Shown here: one piece after another, positions 9,002 through 17,352 of the stretch | Position numbering within the stretch: position 1 is the first letter of the stretch | Layout: every line of letters begins with the position of its first letter | NCBI GenBank assembly: GCA_900540145.1 | Contig: UQEW01000007.1 | Span: forward strand, 1 to 45,701 | DNA length: 45,701 bases | Direction: 5' to 3' | From: an uncultured Eubacteriales bacterium | Lineage (GTDB): Bacteria > Bacillota > Clostridia > Peptostreptococcales > Anaerovoracaceae | The notes under the pieces: model-generated | What the model was told of the DNA's origin: nothing | Database searches by the model: none | The model's input: only the letters and a program-made list of their open reading frames with translations | Program-made: the position numbers and the translations under genes

Positions 9002-9924
9002 TCTTCTATTTTTTTTAATCTTCCATTGATACCGGATTTTTTTAGAGGTGGATCGCATAGCTCTCCTAAAGCTGCAAGAGAAATATCCGGATTTTCCATT
9101 CTCAGCCTTGCAGCTTCCCTGAGCTTTTCAGGCAGCCATTCAAGGCCTTTCGTATTTTTTATCTTATCAATAGCTGCTGCTTGTTTCATTGATGCTTCCA
9201 CCATTTTATCCACATTAGCATTATCGCAGTTAGCCATTCTGTTAACCTTATTCCTCATAGCTTTTCCCACCCATGTAGTTTCTACTTTAAGGGAATGACT
9301 GTCTGCTCCCATAATGCCTAAAGTATCAGCTATATAATCAGCCTTTTTCATATATACTATGTAATGCTTGCCTCTTTTATACTGTTTTGCTTCAAGGTCA
9401 CGGAAAGAATTTATAAGTTTTCTCAAATCAGATGCAAAGGCTTCTGTCCTGCATACAAATTCAAGATGATAAGCTTTTTCCGGGTTGCTCATGGTCCCGG
9501 CACCCATAAAAACTCCTCTTATATATGCTTTCTTGCAACATCTATTTTTTACTATGCCTTCATATATTCCATCGGAAATATAATTGTTTCCTTCTCTTAC
9601 CATCAAAATCCCTGTTTCTCTCAATATCTGCTCGCTTCTGTTCTCTGAGTCAATATTAATATTATAAGTTTTAGTTTTTCCGGAAAAATCACTTTCTCCT
9701 ATATCCAAAGTAGTTTCAATGCCAAAATACTCTTGTATGAGCTTTTTATAATGTCTTACAATAGCCGGATTTTCAGTAGTGATCACTATTTTAAATTTGC
9801 CTCTGCCGGCCAGACCAATGCTTCCGGCTACTCTAAGGAATCCAGCTATTTCAGAAAGCTGGCAGCACTTTTTCCCCGGCTCTATCCTGGCCAGTTCGTT
9901 CTTGACTTCTGTAGCGAACGACAT
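8983..9924 (-). CDS. whiA: DNA-binding regulator WhiA
   Basis: This 313-residue protein matches the WhiA/DUF199 family. The N-terminal two-thirds is a LAGLIDADG homing-endonuclease-like fold (start MSFATEVKNELARIEP), and the C-terminus is a helix-turn-helix domain. WhiA affects cell division and chromosome segregation in Bacillus and sporulation septation in Streptomyces. The start has GGAGG seven bases upstream. In most Bacillota whiA follows rapZ and yvcK. Here rapZ lies 1.4 kb upstream, but yvcK is absent and two unrelated genes intervene. Confidence 0.96.
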   Translation of the reverse strand: MSFATEVKNELARIEPGKKCCQLSEIAGFLRVAGSIGLAGRGKFKIVITTENPAIVRHYKKLIQEYFGIETTLDIGESDFSGKTKTYNINIDSENRSEQILRETGILMVREGNNYISDGIYEGIVKNRCCKKAYIRGVFMGAGTMSNPEKAYHLEFVCRTEAFASDLRKLINSFRDLEAKQYKRGKHYIVYMKKADYIADTLGIMGADSHSLKVETTWVGKAMRNKVNRMANCDNANVDKMVEASMKQAAAIDKIKNTKGLEWLPEKLREAARLRMENPDISLAALGELCDPPLKKSGINGRLKKIEELADKL

Positions 9925-9939
9925 TCTTTATCCTCCAAA

Positions 9940-10221
9940 CTATTTTTTACGTTTTTTGTTTATAATAATCAAAACAATGGCCGCTATGACAGCTGCAGCT
10001 AAAACTCCTATCCATAAAAGAAGTTTCATTTCATCGCTGGTTTTCACTACGGGATTATCATCTACGTACAATATCGCTGGATATGAGTTTTCTCCTACGG
10101 ACAGCATGGTGCTTGTATCAATATTTTCTTCGGCGGCGAAAGCTGTCATTCCCATGTTGGCTATCACAATAGCTGTCGCTAAAAAGAAAACAAACGCCTT
10201 TCTTATTCTGCATATATTCAT
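9940..10221 (-). CDS. Small exported membrane-anchored protein, unknown
   Basis: This 93-residue protein is not recognised. It has an apparent signal peptide (positive MNICRIRKAF, hydrophobic core, AFAA cleavage-like end near residue 30) and a short extracytoplasmic segment of about 35 residues. A second hydrophobic helix (about 67-87) ends in a basic NKKRKK stop-transfer tail. After cleavage it would be a single-span protein facing outward. AAAGGGG precedes the ATG. It ends 15 bases before whiA, so the two may be co-transcribed. It sits where yvcK is usually found. Confidence 0.75.
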   Translation of the reverse strand: MNICRIRKAFVFFLATAIVIANMGMTAFAAEENIDTSTMLSVGENSYPAILYVDDNPVVKTSDEMKLLLWIGVLAAAVIAAIVLIIINKKRKK

Positions 10222-10258
10222 TACTGTCCCCTTTCTTTTACGTCTGTTATATTAAATT

Positions 10259-10302
10259 AGGGAGCCGCCGAATCAGGTTCTCTTCCTAACACGGCTCTCC
10301 CT
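10259..10302. terminator. GC-rich hairpin between kce and the small membrane protein gene
   Basis: AGGGAGCCG pairs with CGGCTCTCCCT, allowing a two-base bulge, around a 24-base loop. Read on the minus strand it follows the kce-like gene and precedes the small protein gene. It is probably a terminator or attenuator, but the T tract after it is weak (TAATTTAAT). The remaining intergenic bases (10303-10380) show nothing else clear. Confidence 0.5.
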
Positions 10303-10380
10303 ATTCATATCGCTTCTTATGTACTCTGCTTCTTATTTGACGCTTTTTATAAATCGTACTGTTTCAATAAACATGCGCCG

Positions 10381-11211
10381 TTATTTGCGTGGAGCCAATC
10401 CAAGGATTTCTCTTGCTTCGTCCGGTGTGGCGATTTCTCTTCCGAGAAGCTTAGCCAGTTCAACAACCTTAGCTACCATTTCGCCGTTGGACTTAGCCAG
10501 AACACCTTTTTCCAGGTACAGATTATCCTCAAAACCTACTCTTACGTGGCCGCCCATGCTGATAGTAGCAGCTGCGATGTGCCATGCGTTTTTGCCAAGT
10601 CCTGTAGCTGTCCAAGTTGAACCTTCAGGAATGGAGCCTACCATATATACCAAATCTCTGATTGTAGCTGTCATCTGCACTCCGAGAACGAAGTCCCAAT
10701 GAATAGGCTTAGTTAAGAAGCCTTTCTTATAAGCTGTTTTCATAGCTGTATCGATCATACCTTTGTCGAATACTTCGCACTCAGGCTTGATTCCTCTTTC
10801 CTGCAGGATCTTTGCGAAGTTGATTATAGTGTTGTCAGTGTTGGTGAACACTTCATCTCCTCCGAAGTTGCAAGTACCGCAGTCCAAAGTAGCCATTTCA
10901 GGAGTAGGAACTACTTCTGTAGACTGTAATCTTTCCAGGTCAGTCATGCCGACAGCTCCGCCTGTTGAAGGCTGAATGATTACGTCCGGGCATACTTTTC
11001 TGATAGCATCGATGCATTCCTGGAATCTGCCTTTGTCCTGTGTAGGAGTTCCATCGTCCCATCTTACATGAAGATGAATAAGAGCTGCGCCTGCATCGTA
11101 TGCTGCTTTTGCTTCTCTTGCGATTTCCTCTACAGTATAAGGTACATTAGGATTCTGTTCTTTTGTTACTTCTGCACCGCAAATACATGCGCTGATAATT
11201 AATTTTTCCAT
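10381..11211 (-). CDS. kce: 3-keto-5-aminohexanoate cleavage enzyme (BKACE family)
   Basis: This 276-residue TIM-barrel protein of the BKACE (DUF849) family has the same length as characterised Kce. Kce uses zinc to convert 3-keto-5-aminohexanoate and acetyl-CoA to acetoacetate and 3-aminobutyryl-CoA in lysine fermentation. The zinc motif HLHVR (residues 46-50) and the later glutamate in GFEDNLYL are present. No other lysine-fermentation genes (kamA, kamDE, kdd, kal) lie in the window, so another beta-keto acid substrate is possible. It has its own sigmaA promoter at 11254-11282. Confidence 0.85.
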   Translation of the reverse strand: MEKLIISACICGAEVTKEQNPNVPYTVEEIAREAKAAYDAGAALIHLHVRWDDGTPTQDKGRFQECIDAIRKVCPDVIIQPSTGGAVGMTDLERLQSTEVVPTPEMATLDCGTCNFGGDEVFTNTDNTIINFAKILQERGIKPECEVFDKGMIDTAMKTAYKKGFLTKPIHWDFVLGVQMTATIRDLVYMVGSIPEGSTWTATGLGKNAWHIAAATISMGGHVRVGFEDNLYLEKGVLAKSNGEMVAKVVELAKLLGREIATPDEAREILGLAPRK

Positions 11212-11253
11212 CTCTCTCTCCTTTTATATACAATGAAATGATTAGCTTTTTTA

Positions 11254-11282
11254 ATTATATCATCGGCACTATAATTATTCAA
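11254..11282 (-). promoter_or_regulatory. SigmaA promoter of the kce-like gene
   Basis: On the minus strand TTGAAT (-35) is separated by exactly 17 bases from a consensus TATAAT (-10). The likely start point is about 35 bases before the ATG at 11211. This makes the kce-like gene independent of the murB-rapZ transcript. No sigma54 element is present here. Confidence 0.75.
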
Positions 11283-11303
11283 GGGGTGAAAGCAAGGAGG
11301 GAC

Positions 11304-12155
11304 TTAAAGTTCCCTGTGTTCCAGAGTAACTCTCCATCCCGTCTGGTTAAAACGTTTATAGAATTCATTGGCTAAAGCCACCGACCTGTGTTGACCACCT
11401 GTGCATCCAAAAGCTATGGTTAAGCTATACTTTCCTTCTTTAATATAGCACGGCACCAATCTGATGATTATTTCATATAATCTGTTGGCAAATTCCTGTG
11501 TTATATCCTGTTTCATCACGTATTGAGCCACTTTCTTATTGTTTCCCGTGAGCTTTTTCAAGCTGGCTACGTAATACGGATTAGGTATAAAGCGGACATC
11601 CAATACCCAGTCGGCTTCCATCGGAATTCCATGCTTATAGCCAAAAGACATGAAGTTGAGAACAAAGGAATCTTTCTTTGTTTTAGCTTCAAACAGCTTG
11701 TCCAATTCTGAGTTGAGTTCTGCCACTTTTAAGGTGGAAGTATCTATCACAAAATCCGCCATTCGCCTTAACTCGTCCAATTCTTTTCGTTCTCTTTGTA
11801 TTGCCTCTTTAGTAGTAGTTGAAGAGGCTAAAGGATGGCTGCGTCTGGCCTCGTTGAATCGTCTTATAAGCGCTTCATCTGAAGCTTCTACAAAAACTAT
11901 TCTGAAATCTATGTTTATATCATCTTTAAGAGATATGAGCATCTCTTTTAAATCGCCAAAAAACTCACCGCCTCTGATATCTATGACAAAGGCAGCCTTG
12001 TCTATCTTTCTCTTCCCTGTCATGGCCAGATCTATGAAGTTTTTAATCAAGGCAGGCGGCATATTATCTATGCAGTAATAGCCTTTATCTTCAAACCAAT
12101 CTGCAGCTTTAGTTTTTCCTGCGCCTGAAAGTCCCGTGATGATTACTACTTCCAT
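11304..12155 (-). CDS. rapZ: RapZ/YvcJ nucleotide-binding protein
   Basis: This 283-residue P-loop protein has Walker A GLSGAGKT near the N-terminus and the C-terminal GCTGGQHRSV motif diagnostic of RapZ/YvcJ. In Enterobacteria RapZ is an RNase adaptor for the GlmZ small RNA; in Bacillus YvcJ binds GTP and affects competence. I chose the ATG at 12155 because GAGG lies six bases upstream; a TTG at 12167 overlapping the PHP stop is the alternative. The usual downstream partner yvcK is missing. Confidence 0.95.
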   Translation of the reverse strand: MEVVIITGLSGAGKTKAADWFEDKGYYCIDNMPPALIKNFIDLAMTGKRKIDKAAFVIDIRGGEFFGDLKEMLISLKDDINIDFRIVFVEASDEALIRRFNEARRSHPLASSTTTKEAIQRERKELDELRRMADFVIDTSTLKVAELNSELDKLFEAKTKKDSFVLNFMSFGYKHGIPMEADWVLDVRFIPNPYYVASLKKLTGNNKKVAQYVMKQDITQEFANRLYEIIIRLVPCYIKEGKYSLTIAFGCTGGQHRSVALANEFYKRFNQTGWRVTLEHREL

Positions 12156-12163
12156 TTTCAGCC

Positions 12164-12916
12164 TCAAATCCTTTCAATATTCACAATCCGCTCCGGGTCA
12201 AGTCCTGCATGCAAAGCTCTGCTTAGCTGCTCTTTAAACTCTCCTACCTTTTCCGGAATATGCGCATCGCTTCCTATTACAAAGCTCACCTCGTAACGGG
12301 CGGCTATCTTTATCTCTTCTACAGTAAGATGGGTATGTTTGCCGTTGATTTCTATCAGCGTTCCGGTGTCCGCGCAGGCTTTCGCTATGTCTTCTATGTC
12401 AAAAGGCCCCTTGTCGCCCGGATGAGTCAATATATCTATTTTATTCTCGTACAAAGCCCTGAGTATCATGTCTGTGTTTTTTACCAGCAGGCTGGAAGCA
12501 GAGCTATGGAATAATCCTGTATGCTCGCTTACAAAGTTGGGAACCATCCCTGCCTTCGGTATCCCATAGTGATACCCTGCCAGTATTATGTCAAATTGTT
12601 TCTTATCTTCTTCTGAAAGATCGATAAAAGGTGCGACTCTGATAGTATTTGCTTCTACTCCAAGCAAAATATCTATCTGCGGATATTGTTTTTTTAATCT
12701 ACCGATCTCTTCTCTCATCTGCCCCACTTTGCTCATCTTAAGGCCATAAGTCAAATGTCCGGGACCGTGGTCTGTTATGGCCACGGATTTCAGTCCTTTT
12801 GACAATGCGACTTTAACATTGTCTTCAATGCTGCCCTTGCCATGAGAATATACCGTGTGAGAATGATGATCGTATATCATTCTATATTGACTGATTTCTT
12901 TTTCAAAATTATCCAA
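12164..12916 (-). CDS. PHP-domain metal-dependent phosphoesterase
   Basis: This 250-residue PHP-fold protein resembles the YcdX/histidinol-phosphatase-like group. The metal motif DHHSHTVYSHGKG is near the N-terminus; further His and Asp ligands (ITDHGPGH, GVEAN, HPGD, IGSDAH) follow in order. It probably hydrolyses a small phosphate ester, but the substrate is unknown. The start is TTG at 12916 with GGAGG nine bases upstream; an ATG at 12880 has no ribosome site. It overlaps murB by eight bases and precedes rapZ, a common Clostridial arrangement. Confidence 0.88.
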   Translation of the reverse strand: MDNFEKEISQYRMIYDHHSHTVYSHGKGSIEDNVKVALSKGLKSVAITDHGPGHLTYGLKMSKVGQMREEIGRLKKQYPQIDILLGVEANTIRVAPFIDLSEEDKKQFDIILAGYHYGIPKAGMVPNFVSEHTGLFHSSASSLLVKNTDMILRALYENKIDILTHPGDKGPFDIEDIAKACADTGTLIEINGKHTHLTVEEIKIAARYEVSFVIGSDAHIPEKVGEFKEQLSRALHAGLDPERIVNIERI

Positions 12917-13877
12917 TTATTCTTACCTCCGGATGGAGCATAACGCCAAATTCATCGTACACTCTGTTTTGTACCAAAGTTATGAGCTGTATTATATCAG
13001 TCGCAGTAGCTCCTCCTTTATTGATTATAAATCCGCTGTGAAGGGTTGAGACTTGAGCACCGCCTACAGTAACTCCCTTTAGCCCTGCGTCTTCTATCAG
13101 CTTCCCTGCGAAATAGCCTTTCGGACGTTTAAATGTGCTGCCTGCAGAAGGGTAGGAAACCGGCTGCTTGCTATTACGCCTTTGAGCCAAATCTTTCATT
13201 TTTTCATCTATTTCTTTTTTATCTCCCATGGACAGATGTAAAAACGCTTCTACTGCTATATACCCGTTTTCTTCTAAAATACTATGTCTATATTCAAAAT
13301 TCATCTCTTTATTGGAGAAAATTTTTTCTTCCTTTCCGTCAGGAGAAATAGCTTTTACCGATTGTACTATATCCTTCATCTCGCCGCCATAAGCTCCTGC
13401 GTTCATAAACAAAGCTCCGCCCAGGCTTCCCGGTATTCCGCTGGCAAATTCAAATCCGCTGATACCATGGCTCAACAATATCTTAGCCAAAGAAGAGAGC
13501 AAAACAGCGCTTCCGGCAGACACTGTAATTTCCTTTCCTGATATCCTGCTGAGTTTATCATTATTTATATCATCAAGTAATTTAACCTCTGAAAAAGAAC
13601 CTGAGGCAAGCTTGATTACAACGCCGTCATAACCGCTGTCCTTAAAAAGAGTATTTGAGCCGTTTCCCAGAACCATATGCGGAATATTTTTTTCTGAAAC
13701 AAGTCTCAATATCTGCTTTAAACTTTCTATGCTTCCTGCTTCTACCATAAATGCGGCTTTTCCGCCTGCCTTAAAGGAAGTATGCTTAGACATATCTACG
13801 TTTTCCTCAACGCGTATGTCTTTATTTATTTTTAGTTTCGCCAGTTCCATCATATGGCACACATGAACCTTCTCCAA
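12909..13877 (-). CDS. murB: UDP-N-acetylenolpyruvoylglucosamine reductase MurB
   Basis: MurB reduces UDP-GlcNAc-enolpyruvate to UDP-MurNAc in peptidoglycan synthesis, using NADPH and FAD. The FAD-binding GNGSNTLF, the catalytic serine loop YPSAGSTFKRP and the terminal HPEVRIIG glutamate are all present. I place the start at TTG 13877 (322 residues) because AAGGAGG lies six bases upstream. The first ATG pair (13853/13850) lies too far from that site. The start makes the gene overlap the end of the upstream transporter gene by 56 bases. Confidence 0.94.
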   Translation of the reverse strand: MEKVHVCHMMELAKLKINKDIRVEENVDMSKHTSFKAGGKAAFMVEAGSIESLKQILRLVSEKNIPHMVLGNGSNTLFKDSGYDGVVIKLASGSFSEVKLLDDINNDKLSRISGKEITVSAGSAVLLSSLAKILLSHGISGFEFASGIPGSLGGALFMNAGAYGGEMKDIVQSVKAISPDGKEEKIFSNKEMNFEYRHSILEENGYIAVEAFLHLSMGDKKEIDEKMKDLAQRRNSKQPVSYPSAGSTFKRPKGYFAGKLIEDAGLKGVTVGGAQVSTLHSGFIINKGGATATDIIQLITLVQNRVYDEFGVMLHPEVRIIG

Positions 13878-15111
13878 AGATATCCTCCTTATTGATTTTA
13901 TACTTATCAAAATCTTCATAGATTTCAGTTTTTGTTGCCAGGTCTTTTGCATTGAGCCTATTATTTATAAATCTCTTTACGTATATATATATAACAGCCA
14001 TAGTAGGCACACCTAAAATCATACCGATGAATCCAAACATTCCGCCGCCTACTATTATAGCGAACATTACCCAAAAGCTGGCCAGATTTGTTGTTTTGCC
14101 TAATATCTTTGGAGCTATTATGTTTCCATCTATCTGCTGAATAACAAGTATCATAATTGCAAACTTCACAGCCGCCCAAGGGTCAATGCACAAAAGCAAA
14201 ATACCTGACGGTACTGCTCCGATAAATGGGCCGAAGAACGGAATTATGTCGGTAATGCCCACAACGACACTTATCAATACAGGCAACGGCAGACCCATTA
14301 TACTCATGCCTATAAAACATAATATTCCCACCATTATTGAATCTATGACTTTACCTGTGATAAAACCACCGAAAGTGTCATTACATATACGTCCGAATTC
14401 AAATATATCGTCACCTTTCTTTTTCGAGAAAACCGCCAATACCAATTTTTTCGCCTGAGCTTGGAAAATTTCTTTGCTGTTGAGAATATATACGCATATT
14501 ATCAAAGATACAAGCACATCTATGACTCCCCCTATGGTTCCCATTACTCCGGCAGAAACACCCACCACTATAGATTCTGCTCTAGGTAACAGGTTCGCTT
14601 GTGCCCATTCAAAGAAGTTGCCCGAAATGTCTTCCAGCTTGGCTTGTAAAAACGCAGCCAAGTCAGGATTTTGCTCTATGTTGTTTTGTATCCAAGTAGA
14701 AATTCTGGCAGTAGCGTCAGGCAATCCGCTTACTAAGCTCACAATGCTGTTAATCAATTCAGGTATAACCAGCATTATCAATCCGCTTAAAATAAATAAA
14801 AGCAAGAATACTGATACTATAGTCGCGAAAAACCTTGAAAAGGTATAGGCTCTTACCGTATTTTTAAATCTTTTTTTATTAAACTTATATATGAACTTAA
14901 GAGAGCCGTTATAAATTGGGCATAGCAAATATGCTATCACGATTCCCAAATAAAACGGTGTCAGTATACCGTTTATATTTCGTATGACCTCTGTTAATCC
15001 GTTTAAATTGCTTAAAAGAAAGAAGCATAAAACCAGCGCTCCTCCGGATATAAATAAAGTCAATCCTGCTTTTGCGTATCTACTGTGAAAGTTGATTTTT
15101 TTATTCCCCAT
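13822..15111 (-). CDS. AI-2E family transporter (YdbI/PerM-like)
   Basis: This is a 429-residue polytopic membrane protein with about eight transmembrane helices and a large loop in the first half. It matches the AI-2E/PerM family, whose members include the TqsA exporter and sodium/proton antiporters. The glycine/proline-rich C-terminal region with GITDIIPFFGPFIGAVP is the family signature. I chose ATG 15111 because GGAGGGAG lies six bases upstream; the upstream TTG at 15150 has no ribosome site. The substrate cannot be inferred. Confidence 0.88.
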   Translation of the reverse strand: MGNKKINFHSRYAKAGLTLFISGGALVLCFFLLSNLNGLTEVIRNINGILTPFYLGIVIAYLLCPIYNGSLKFIYKFNKKRFKNTVRAYTFSRFFATIVSVFLLLFILSGLIMLVIPELINSIVSLVSGLPDATARISTWIQNNIEQNPDLAAFLQAKLEDISGNFFEWAQANLLPRAESIVVGVSAGVMGTIGGVIDVLVSLIICVYILNSKEIFQAQAKKLVLAVFSKKKGDDIFEFGRICNDTFGGFITGKVIDSIMVGILCFIGMSIMGLPLPVLISVVVGITDIIPFFGPFIGAVPSGILLLCIDPWAAVKFAIMILVIQQIDGNIIAPKILGKTTNLASFWVMFAIIVGGGMFGFIGMILGVPTMAVIYIYVKRFINNRLNAKDLATKTEIYEDFDKYKINKEDIFGEGSCVPYDGTGETKNK

Positions 15112-15146
15112 ATTTTTCTCCCTCCAAAACTTATCATACCCCGGTT

Positions 15147-15884
15147 TCAATAAGCGGTCAACTGCATCATAAGGTCTGTCCTTTCAAGAACAGCTTTAAG
15201 CATAGCCTCTCTCATTGGGCTGCAGTCTGCATCTTTCAAACCTCTAAGAACCGCTCTGTTATACTCTTCCTCGCTCATAGCAAAGGTTACCGCCGGATAT
15301 CCTCTCTCCATTAAGAAATATGTCATTAATACTCTGGCTAATATCTTATCGTCGCCTCCATACGGAAGGATTCTTAAAATCTCGTTGTGTATTTCAGCTG
15401 CGGCATCAAAGCATTCAACACTATCTCCTGTGATTTTATTCTTTTTATCTATAATCATCTGCAGTTTCTTCATGGCACTTGGTATTTCAGCCGGAATCAG
15501 CGGTATGTAATCATATTCTGTTATCACCATGCTCTTTTTTCTATATCCATCGTTTAAATCTGCGTTATCTGCTGATAGCAAATTATGAAATGTGTTTATC
15601 AACTTAAGGTCAATATCCACGCGGCGGGATATAAAGTCATACATGCTAAAAATGAGTTTTTCCAATCTCTGTACCATAAGGTGTTCCCACACTGAAGCGC
15701 CTAAAACATACTGTCCTGCCAAAAGATTTTCTATCTGTTCCGGTGTAAGCCGTGAGCCTTCCATTCTCAAATTTCTATACACCCATTCTTTTTTCTCCAA
15801 GTGGTTCATGAAAGATTTCACATCGCTTGAAAAAGGCATTCTTCTTGATAATATGACCATTTTCTTCTTAATATCTCTTATCAT
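15147..15884 (-). CDS. Fic-fold protein with degenerate catalytic motif
   Basis: I read this 245-residue protein as a Fic/DOC-family member that has lost its active site. RMEGSRLTPEQIENLLAG (40-57) resembles the Fic N-terminal EGNxLT segment, and NDGYRKKSMVI (111-121) resembles the GxYR strand region. The catalytic loop HPFx(D/E)GNGRxxR aligns to ILPYGGDDKILAR (172-184): the histidine is Leu and the GNGR anion hole is gone, while P, aromatic, A and R remain. AMP transfer is therefore unlikely. The gene is intact, with GAGGGGG before its ATG. Assignment is from motif order only. Confidence 0.65.
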   Translation of the reverse strand: MIRDIKKKMVILSRRMPFSSDVKSFMNHLEKKEWVYRNLRMEGSRLTPEQIENLLAGQYVLGASVWEHLMVQRLEKLIFSMYDFISRRVDIDLKLINTFHNLLSADNADLNDGYRKKSMVITEYDYIPLIPAEIPSAMKKLQMIIDKKNKITGDSVECFDAAAEIHNEILRILPYGGDDKILARVLMTYFLMERGYPAVTFAMSEEEYNRAVLRGLKDADCSPMREAMLKAVLERTDLMMQLTAY

Positions 15885-15933
15885 GATGTCCCCCTCTTTC
15901 TTTTCCCTGCATGCTTACCTTTTTATCTTATCA

Positions 15934-15958
15934 TAAAAAAAAGCCTTTGGGGCTTTTT
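15934..15958 (-). terminator. Terminator between the anti-sigma-like and Fic-fold genes
   Basis: A short hairpin pairs AAAAAGCC with GGCTTTTT around CCAAA. On the minus strand eight T residues end it. It stops the sigma/anti-sigma transcript about 95 bases past its last gene; the reverse strand also gives a T run. A Fic-gene promoter would have to overlap or follow it; TATGAT just downstream is a weak -10 candidate. Confidence 0.7.
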
Positions 15959-16050
15959 GATTGAAAATTTATATATTTTCTAGACAGCTTACCAAAGGCA
16001 TTTTTTCAATGAATGGCGGAATCTTCCCTTCTTCGGCTCAACTATACATG

Positions 16051-17352
16051 TCACGACATGTCACGTTCAGAAATATATCTGTCTTCTATAGCCGGCACCA
16101 GACAAATTTTATAATGCTTGACACCTTCCTTAAGACCTTCATAAGGTTCATTTACATAAAATTGATAATATGGTATAAGATAATCTTCTATTCCTGTCGA
16201 GTAACACAGTTCTACCTTTTCCACATCTTCTTTATCAATAGACGTATTTCCACTAATGCTGTTATATTCTCCGGTAAGAAGCTTCTCTTCTGCTTCTTCT
16301 ATCGTTATGAGCGGATAATCCCCTGCTTTTTCTATTACAGAGAGATAATCATTTATGCGTATGTGAATGAGCCATCCATCTTCTATATAAAAATCTGCTC
16401 GCTTAAAATTATAGTTTAGAAGGGTTTGTATATAATCTTGATCTTTATCATAAATCTGGAATTGCCAATGCCCAGTTCCTGTCAAATCTGTCTCCACATA
16501 CGTTATCTTTTGAGGGTCAGAAAACCCCAACAAATCGGAACACTGGCAAGATAAATAATCAATAAGCTCATTTGCTTGTTCTTCGGTTACGGCGCTGTCA
16601 GTCATATAGCTTACCTGTGCTGCCCACTCTTGCGGCAACTTGAGAATTCCTTTTTTCCGGGTTTCCTCTCCTGGCTCAGATGCCACAGTGCTTATAAAAA
16701 TATTTCCGTTTCTTTCCACTTGTATAATCACATCTTCCGCATAACCTTTTAATGCTATCAAGCCATCATATTGCGAATATTCTTTTTCATCGTCGTATCC
16801 TTTGTAATTATCTGCATCTTCCACCCTTTCTATTTTAACTATTTTCAAATCTAATGCTTCGGCTGCAGAATATATTTTTGCTTCCATTTCATCTTCTGTC
16901 AACCCGCTGGCAGGTCCGCCGTGAGGGTAATAACCACTGTTCTTAAAAGCCGGTAATGTTTCCAGTTGTTTTTCCGGTCTCCAAGGATTTCCATTATCAA
17001 CCTCTGCGATTCCAGCTTTTCCAGAATTCAAACCGTCATCACCCATACCTGAGCTTATCCCTCCGCGAGATATATCTAAAATCGGCAAATCGTTTCCAGT
17101 GCCTAATAAATCATCTATATTCTGGTCTTCTAAAAAGCAAACTCCTGCTATTACTGCAGTACATATGCATGCGGCTATCGCGGCTTTTAAAATCCCTTTT
17201 TCTCTATGCTTAGCCGTATCCTTTTTAATTACCTGTTCGCCATTCTCCATGGCGTACATTCGGGCCTTTGCTGCTTCTTCTATCATATTTTCATCTACAT
17301 GATTGAGCGCATCCATTATATATTCTTGCTTCATAATATGTTCTTGTTTCAT
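16051..17352 (-). CDS. Putative membrane anti-sigma factor
   Basis: This 433-residue protein has a cytoplasmic N-terminus of about 52 residues, one transmembrane helix (about 53-73) and a long acidic extracytoplasmic domain. It starts with an ATGA overlap on the ECF sigma gene. That topology and coupling suggest the cognate anti-sigma or sensor, though I do not recognise the domain. The first codons are a near-perfect duplication (MKQEHI, MKQEYI), giving in-frame ATGs at 17352, 17334 and 17316. The stop codon lies in a 10-base tandem duplication. Confidence 0.7.
   Translation of the reverse strand: MKQEHIMKQEYIMDALNHVDENMIEEAAKARMYAMENGEQVIKKDTAKHREKGILKAAIAACICTAVIAGVCFLEDQNIDDLLGTGNDLPILDISRGGISSGMGDDGLNSGKAGIAEVDNGNPWRPEKQLETLPAFKNSGYYPHGGPASGLTEDEMEAKIYSAAEALDLKIVKIERVEDADNYKGYDDEKEYSQYDGLIALKGYAEDVIIQVERNGNIFISTVASEPGEETRKKGILKLPQEWAAQVSYMTDSAVTEEQANELIDYLSCQCSDLLGFSDPQKITYVETDLTGTGHWQFQIYDKDQDYIQTLLNYNFKRADFYIEDGWLIHIRINDYLSVIEKAGDYPLITIEEAEEKLLTGEYNSISGNTSIDKEDVEKVELCYSTGIEDYLIPYYQFYVNEPYEGLKEGVKHYKICLVPAIEDRYISERDMS

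Noticed and set aside
10259..10302. Group II intron domain or riboswitch
   Set aside because: The GC-rich hairpin has a superficially similar look, but no intron-encoded protein or conserved riboswitch core is visible.
15934..15958. Phase-variable A/T run before the Fic-fold gene
   Set aside because: The run is part of an ordinary intrinsic terminator of the upstream operon.
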